A stretch of DNA of 64,000 nt from Pyrocephalus nanus (lineage: Eukaryota > Chordata > Aves > Passeriformes > Tyrannidae). The stretch's first letter is position 1. Every line of letters begins with the position of its first letter. The stretch spans positions 7,799,501 to 7,863,500 of the forward strand of contig CM076280.1 of the NCBI GenBank assembly GCA_038380795.1, in the 5' to 3' direction. This document shows, piece after piece, positions 58,001-64,000 of this stretch. The translations under genes and the position numbers were made by a program. The notes below the pieces were generated by a model that was not told the DNA's origin, did not search any database, and was given only the letters and a program-made list of their open reading frames with translations.

Positions 58001-60340
58001 TTTTCCATAGCGGTGCATAAGGAATTGCCATCCCAGAGCAGACCTCAGCCTGTCTGTGTGATGATGTCAAGAGCTTCAAGAGGAACCCAGGTGACCTGTG
58101 GCAGCCAGGATGGGACAATGCTGATCCCATCTCACGCTTGCTAGAGCTGCCCTGAGGCTTTTCACCCCCTGCAAAACTCCTGGAATTTAGACAGGACAGT
58201 GTGCATGTCTGCAAGATTCTCCAAATTCTCTTTGCATCTCACAAGCTCCATCCCTTTGGGTAGGAGCAGCATGCAGGCCCAGGCCCAGCCTTTTTGGGGG
58301 TTGCAGAGAGGACTCTGCAGGGAAGCAGGACTGTGGTACTCATTTTCCTCTCCCTGATGTGGTTTGATTATACTGGTAGGGAATGGGGCTGGTATGGCTG
58401 CTGTCTCCTAACACAGCTGATCAGTGCTGTGTCTCAGCCCCTGGCCTCTTTGTTTAATTCCTTTAGGGCAGCTCTTGTATTTTGGGGATGTAGCAGCTCC
58501 AGTCCTCACCCTGTATCCCTACTGAGCATGATGACTTTCAGGGCTGCCCTGCAGATAGAGCAAGGCTGGGTTAGCAGTTGTTCCTGTCAGTGTAAAAAGT
58601 AGGAATGAGGGAGATCCATCTGAGCCGCTCGGCGTCTGTGTCTTGTGATCCTGAAACCCAAGAGCCCCCCCTGACTCAGCAGGTTATTAATAACCCCCTG
58701 GCTGTGCTCCCACTGCAGTGCCTGCCAGCCCTGGCACCTCCTGGCTCTCCTCCGTGGTGAGGTGAGATGCACACCCTGGGCAAGGACAGGGGCTCCTTCC
58801 TGCCAGCCCCCACACCCCATCCCCACCCACAGGGCTGGGCAGGAGATCTGTGAGTTTTGTGGAGGAGTCTGGAGAGACCCCGAGGCTTCTGCACCTCCTG
58901 CAGCACAGGACAGGCTGCTGGTGCTGCTGAAGTCAGACTCACCACACCCTTATCCCAGATCCTCTGGTTTTTGTGCCTGAAATCAGTCCTGGTCCAGGCT
59001 GCAGCTCAGGGAAGTTTGGTTTCCTAGAGTGTAGCATCATCACTGCCACCTACCCCCCTGCCAGGCTGGGACACATCGGGTGTCCCCAGGCTGCTGCAGA
59101 TCCTGGTGGCACTTGGCCCCCATGTCTATTTGGACAGCATGGGATCTGCCAGCCACCAGCTTTCCATCTGCTGAACCTCTTCTGTGGTCACAGCCTTTGC
59201 CTTTGCCCACGCTCCTCTTCCCAGAATTGCAAGGGCAAAGCAGAGGAGCCTCAGGTCCCTCAGAGACAAGCTGGGGCAGGGGAAGGAATGGCACATTCAG
59301 CAAAACTGTGGTGATGATGCAATCTGGGATTGGGCTACTCCAGGGGAAGCACACCGGCTGCAGGCAGCCTTCTGAGGGTCCCTGAGCACTGGGGTCACCC
59401 TGGGGTGCACAGACCAGAGCTGCCCAAGTCTCCTCCTGCTCAAGGTGGACTGTAGCACACCCACATCCCCACCACATCACACAAACAACCCCAGCCCCAG
59501 GGGCTCTGCAAAGCTGCAGGGTGATTTGGGATGAGGGTGAGCCAGGCTGTGTTTACTATGGTTGATGCTCGTTAACCAGTTCACTAGTACTCCCTGAGCA
59601 GGTTTTAAATAGCAAAGTGGAGCTGCCTTACATGTCTGGGTTAGTCCTGGCTGCAGATGGAACACTGAGTCTTTCCCCTTCTTTCCTCCTTCCCTCTTGC
59701 TCTGGTTCTTCCTTTTCTGGCACTGGCAATAGTGCCTCAAAATCCTCTGACCTCCTCATTTCTTCTCAAGCAGGCTGTGTTCTCTCCAGCCCTGCAGCTC
59801 ACAGGTAGAGCTGGAGCCCTGGAGAATCTCCCAGAGCCCTGACAGAAACCCATCCATGGTTTCTTTCCCTCCCAGTCTCCTTCCTTTCCCTCATCCTTGG
59901 CCCTTCTCTCTTGCTCTCCTGTTGTGTAGACCTGTCCTTGATGGGGACCAGAACTTTGGAAGGACATTAAAGCCAGGGAAGGGGACAGCTCTAACCTCCC
60001 CACTGGTACTCTGGGCTACTGTGGCACCTTGGCTCCAGTTTATGTCCTGAGATAGGGCACTTGTTTCCATACTGCTATGCTCCATCATGGGGCCACGTGG
60101 ATAGAAAAGGGAACTTCTCTGCAACATGAATTTACTTCATCAGTGTGGCCCCATTCCGCTTTCTGTTTCCCTTTCATCCCCTTCTCCTTTGTTGATTTCT
60201 TTCCCAGGGCTCTCCCATCACCTCTTCTCCTCCCTCTGAGGCAAGTGAAGAATTTCAGCTCACAACAGTGGGAAAAACCCATTCCCACGTGGTGAAGCAT
60301 CTCCTCGATGGCTTGGCTGCCTCTTTGAGCAGCCGTGGAA
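55061..60340. other. Intergenic region downstream of PLPP7, second part
   Basis: No recognised gene or CR1 copy. A cluster of GATA and MYB-type motifs lies at 56730-56838. Near 56065-56120 a run of TTTG-type units is present. Confidence 0.65.
56730..56838. promoter_or_regulatory. MYB/GATA motif cluster, possible enhancer
   Basis: An inverted repeat AGCAACCGTTGCT (56730-56742) containing a MYB-type core is followed by WGATAR matches at 56756-56761 (+), 56785-56791 (-) and 56832-56838 (-), and a partial TGATA at 56826-56830. Motif evidence only. Confidence 0.3.
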
Positions 60341-60349
60341 GGTGTGAGC

Positions 60350-60720
60350 CCACCTCGGGCTGTTCCCCCTGCACAGCCCTTTTGCTCCCGGGGGGAGATG
60401 CGGGGACGGGGCTGGCTCCTGCCGGGGTGGGGACGAACCTCGCAGCCCCCCGGGCACCGGGGGACCCCGCAGCTGGGACTTGGGAGGCTGGGGGGGAGCG
60501 GGGCTCGCCCGGCGGCGGCTCCAGGCTGGGTTTGTCGCTCCATCTAGTGGGGACGAGGCGGGATGTCGCTGTCGCCCGGGATCGCGGCTCCGGGAGGGCG
60601 GCCCGGAGCAGCCCCCGAGATGGAGATGCCCCTGCGACCCTCCTGGTGTCCCGGGAGCTGTGCCCTCATCCCGTGAGAAGCTGCACCCCGAGCCGTGCGG
60701 CCCCCGGCAGGACAGAGGGA
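60350..60720. promoter_or_regulatory. CpG island downstream of PLPP7
   Basis: About 33 CpG in 370 bp by hand count with GC around 70%, an observed/expected ratio near 0.7. No exon can be assigned. In human the next gene in this direction is PRRC2B, so an upstream promoter or a lncRNA start is possible. Confidence 0.6.
60537..60550 (-). promoter_or_regulatory. CTCF-type motif inside the CpG island
   Basis: The - strand reads CCACTAGATGGAGC, matching CCASYAGRKGGCRS at 13 of 14 positions; the single mismatch is the C at position 12 of the motif core. Confidence 0.55.
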
Positions 60721-63700
60721 TGGAGGGGCCCAAGGAGGATGGAGCACTGGAGCAAACGCTCTGTATTCCCGAGCAGAGATAGTTAGCACCCACTGAAATA
60801 TTTAGGAATTGTGTTAATAATTAAAGAGGAGACTGAACTCAAAAGGGACTTGATGTGATCTCATGAGACAGAAGGGACAAATCTAGTTATGAGGAAAAAA
60901 CTCTCACTAAAGAGTAGTATTATTTCATTAACTCCCAAAGAAAAAAAGGGAATATGGCAGCTCTGGAGATGTTCCAAACAACAGCCTTGGTTTGGGGACT
61001 CTGGAAGTGAATCCTGCAGCCCCTGTTAATTGCAGTTGCCATTCCTGCTCTGCAGTGTGCAGGATTCACGCCCTGGCTGAGCTGAGATCATCCCATCCCT
61101 GATCAGAGCCTCACTCTGCAGGGACGGTGAGAGCTGGCTTGCTTACAGCAGGGTTTGCAGCTCCACCAAAATCACTTTTTCTCATCAGCTTCGTCACGCT
61201 CAGAAGCAGCTGATAGTTCTCTTTAGCAGGGTGAAGCAAGATATTTTTGAACTGTGAAACAGCAGCTGTCTCACAACACACAGAGGGAAGGAATCGGATG
61301 GTTGGGGTCAAAGGTTGGAACTGTGAACCCAAACGTGTCTGTGAACTCACATTCCGACCACAACTATGGTTGTTATGAGGGCTTCAAGATAGGAAAGAAA
61401 ATTATGTGTTAGTTTAAATCTGGACTGAATTTTCAACATTGCAAAATCACTTACTCCAAGGTACCTTCAGTAAATTTGGGGGAAGTGTGGATTAGCCTAT
61501 CCTTGTTTTTAGTTTTGGGGAGGATGCCCCTTTGTCAGTGCAGGTCTTGTGACTAACTTCAGCCTCAAATATTTGACTGAGTTTGTCCCCAGAGTTGGCT
61601 GCAGTTTTCATGAATGTACTAGAGGGAATGAAATGGTATTTTGAAGACAAAGTGGGGTTTGGTAAAATATCCAGATCAGCTCTGCAGAGGTTTGTCTCTG
61701 ATATTGTTTGGGATAATTGCTGATCTTCAGATTTAGAGCGAAAGAAGCTTGATATATTTGTATAATCCAGTGATCTGTCTACAAACTGTCATAAGAGTCA
61801 GACAGGTTGACTTGACACAGGAATGTTTTGCCTTTCTCAGAAATATTCCTTGGGTTTTGAGATACTCCTTTTAGGACCCTACACCAAATAACTGGATGCC
61901 TTTATTTGTCTAGGGTTTTTTTCCCAGCCTCTTTGAAAAATGGGGGCTTTGATAGAGCAAAAAAGAGGTGCTAACTGAAAAAAGCAGGTGCTTCTAGAAG
62001 TGTTGTTCTGTGTGTTCTGGAAATGAGTGTTGTATTGAAAAAAAACCAGGTCTTTGCCTGACAAAACTTTAGTACTTGCACCTCCATCTTCCTGTTTTCT
62101 CCTCTTTTTTCAGTGTGTTGAAAACTCAGCATGTCACCAACAGTCTTTGGAGTCTTTTGAAGAACACAAGCTGGCACATTGTGAGAAAGATGTGTGGTGT
62201 TTCTTGACTTTTTGCTTGAGCCTTTTGCTATTTAAGCGCTAAGGCTGTGTGAGGGCTTCCAAGTGGATGTAGTAAGAAAGGCTGGGCTTTAAAAGCTGCC
62301 CAAAGAACAGCCTTGCTAATTCCTGAACAGCACAGCCAAAAGAAAAATCACCAAGCCAGGATGAGCCGAAGCAGTAGACTTGTTTTGCAGTTTTGCACAA
62401 GGAAAAACTGAAGTCATGGCTGATGAAGTGCCTCCAAAATACTTGCAATATCAGACAACTGGTTCTTGTTGCAAGCAAAGCTCAGTGCTCAAGCCAGCTG
62501 AAAGCAATTCTCTTCTCCCTGGAAGAATAGTTTCTTCCTTTTAATCAGCTCTGTTTTAAATGATTTCCTTTTTTAGTGCCTTAAATAGGCATTTTGGTTT
62601 GTTGTTCAGGCAGCCAGCATTTGCTCATGAAGAATGGAGTGGGTCTGCAGCCTTTAAAAGGACAAACAATAGCCTGGCAAACAAACACTTCTGTGGCATC
62701 TCGTTTTCATACAGAGCTTGCAAATCCCATGGGCTGCAAAGGAACAAGGAAAAGAAACAGCTTCTACCTGATCCAGCAGCTAGAAGAAGCAGTAACTACT
62801 TGAATCTGCTCTCACCTGTGAAATTGGGCAGGAAGGGTTAAAAATGGCAAATAAGACCATAACTGGGAGTACCCAGTCTCCTACAGTAGGTGCTGGAGTC
62901 AGTGGCTTTGTCCTGCCTCAGTGGTGATATTTGGTGTGAGAATGGGATCATCTGAACTGAAGCACTTCTTTTCACACCCACCTGTAAGGTAAATCTTCAT
63001 ACAAACAATGGTTCAGCAATCTCCAGGCCAGAGGTAGGTTGGATACCCTATGAATGGGTCAGCCATTCAACAAATGCTGGAGGGGGGAAAAACTATGAGA
63101 CTCTACAAACTGACTCTGAAAGCAGAGCCCTTGTAATTGTGTCACAACACAGCAGATACTTAAAACAGAGGCCCAGAGGGGCCATGCCATGAGTTAGTGT
63201 GAGTTAGAGTGTAAGGTTGCAGTTTTTGCTTTCCCTGATCACAATTAACTCTGTTTGGAGTAAAGGACAAGATTCCTGGGTTCTCTCACTCTTTTCCCAT
63301 TCCCAGTATTTTATACCCTCTTTCAGCTCAGAGAGATGAGAGGCTCCAGCTTCCCCTCTCATCAGAATATCTTTCTGTTCTTCTTATAAAAACAGTTTAT
63401 GAAAACATCTCTACTGTTATTAGGTCTTAAATAAGAGGGGAAAGATAAGTCCTTTGTGTTTCAGACCCCATGTCCCTTTACTGTGTTTGAGGTCTTTGCT
63501 TTCAAAGCATTTCCTTATATTTGGATATCACAGCCTCATACATGGGATTACAGAGAACTGCCAGAGCTGCTCATGTCTTCTCTCCCACCTCTCAAATATG
63601 ACAGCTCAACTTGACTGATGTTCTTGTTGACTGGGTTTTGGGTCCTAAGGCCCTGTTCACTTAGTTGGAGGCTTGAATTTCCCTGTAGCTGGCTCAGATG

Positions 63701-64000
63701 AGCTAATGAAGTCAGTGCAGGCATGAGGCATTCTTGATTTAAACACAACTGAATTTGAAATTATTTTCACGCTTCAGGGCATAAACCAGCTCCTACCTCA
63801 TGGGATTAGAAAACATATTCTCCTGTGAACAGGTTATTCCACAACTGGCCACTGCATGTTTCTTCTGCAGCAGCTGATGTTGGTTACTGTCTGAGACAGA
63901 TGGAAAGCTGGAAGGATTGTGACCTGACCTGGTAAGGTAAACGTGTGCTGGTAAATGGGGAACAGAGCAGGATTACTTTTTCCAAAGGGACTGTGGAGTT
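60721..64000. other. Intergenic or upstream flank, no gene recognised
   Basis: AT-richer sequence after the CpG island. Open frames are short. I see no exon, repeat family or RNA gene that I can support; it may be the far upstream flank or a 5' intron of a gene beyond the window. Confidence 0.6.

Noticed and set aside
60268..60786. Long overlapping frames in the distal CpG island as a gene
   Set aside because: Frames on both strands are open because the sequence is GC-rich; no splice-consistent protein was recognised.

Overview
The window is vertebrate nuclear DNA, almost certainly from a bird and plausibly a songbird. It holds spliced genes with compact introns, several CR1 LINE 3'-end fragments of the avian type, CpG islands and homopolymer runs. 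The gene order NUP214 - FAM78A - PLPP7 matches human 9q34.13 (the segment that corresponds to chicken chromosome 17). Species cannot be fixed from the sequence alone, and nothing bacterial or viral was seen.

Region 1 (1-12,045, + strand) is the 3' part of NUP214. It comprises the end of the large FG-repeat exon plus seven smaller exons, all joined in frame, which give the last 620 residues of the nucleoporin and a short 3' UTR. One intron uses a GC donor, and the penultimate exon is only 25 nt. Region 2 (12,046-18,345) is intergenic between two convergent genes and holds CR1 fragments. Region 3 (18,345 to about 32,370, - strand) is FAM78A: a long 3' UTR, two coding exons joined across a 7.4 kb intron (263 aa), and a large CpG island upstream that is the likely promoter. 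A second, smaller CpG island lies inside the intron. Region 4 (32,370-37,340) is the gap between two divergent genes, with CR1 fragments and a 14-bp tandem repeat. Region 5 (37,346-50,360, + strand) is PLPP7 (NET39): an upstream MEF2/E-box element, two coding exons across an 11.5 kb intron (271 aa), and a short 3' UTR with a clear AATAAA. Region 6 (50,360-64,000) has no recognised gene. It holds a CpG island with a strong CTCF-type motif (60.35-60.72 kb), a GATA/MYB motif cluster (56.73-56.84 kb) and a weak candidate first exon (54.75-55.06 kb). In human the next gene is PRRC2B, so this part may be its upstream flank.

The three genes are not a functional operon. NUP214 is a nuclear pore component and PLPP7 an inner nuclear membrane protein of muscle; FAM78A is uncharacterised. 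I found no convincing undescribed biological system. The best leads are regulatory and splicing observations: the GC-AG intron and frame-shifting microexon of NUP214, the adjoining MEF2 and E-box motifs before PLPP7, a pair of ZNF143-like motifs near the FAM78A and PLPP7 5' ends, and the CTCF-type site in the distal CpG island.
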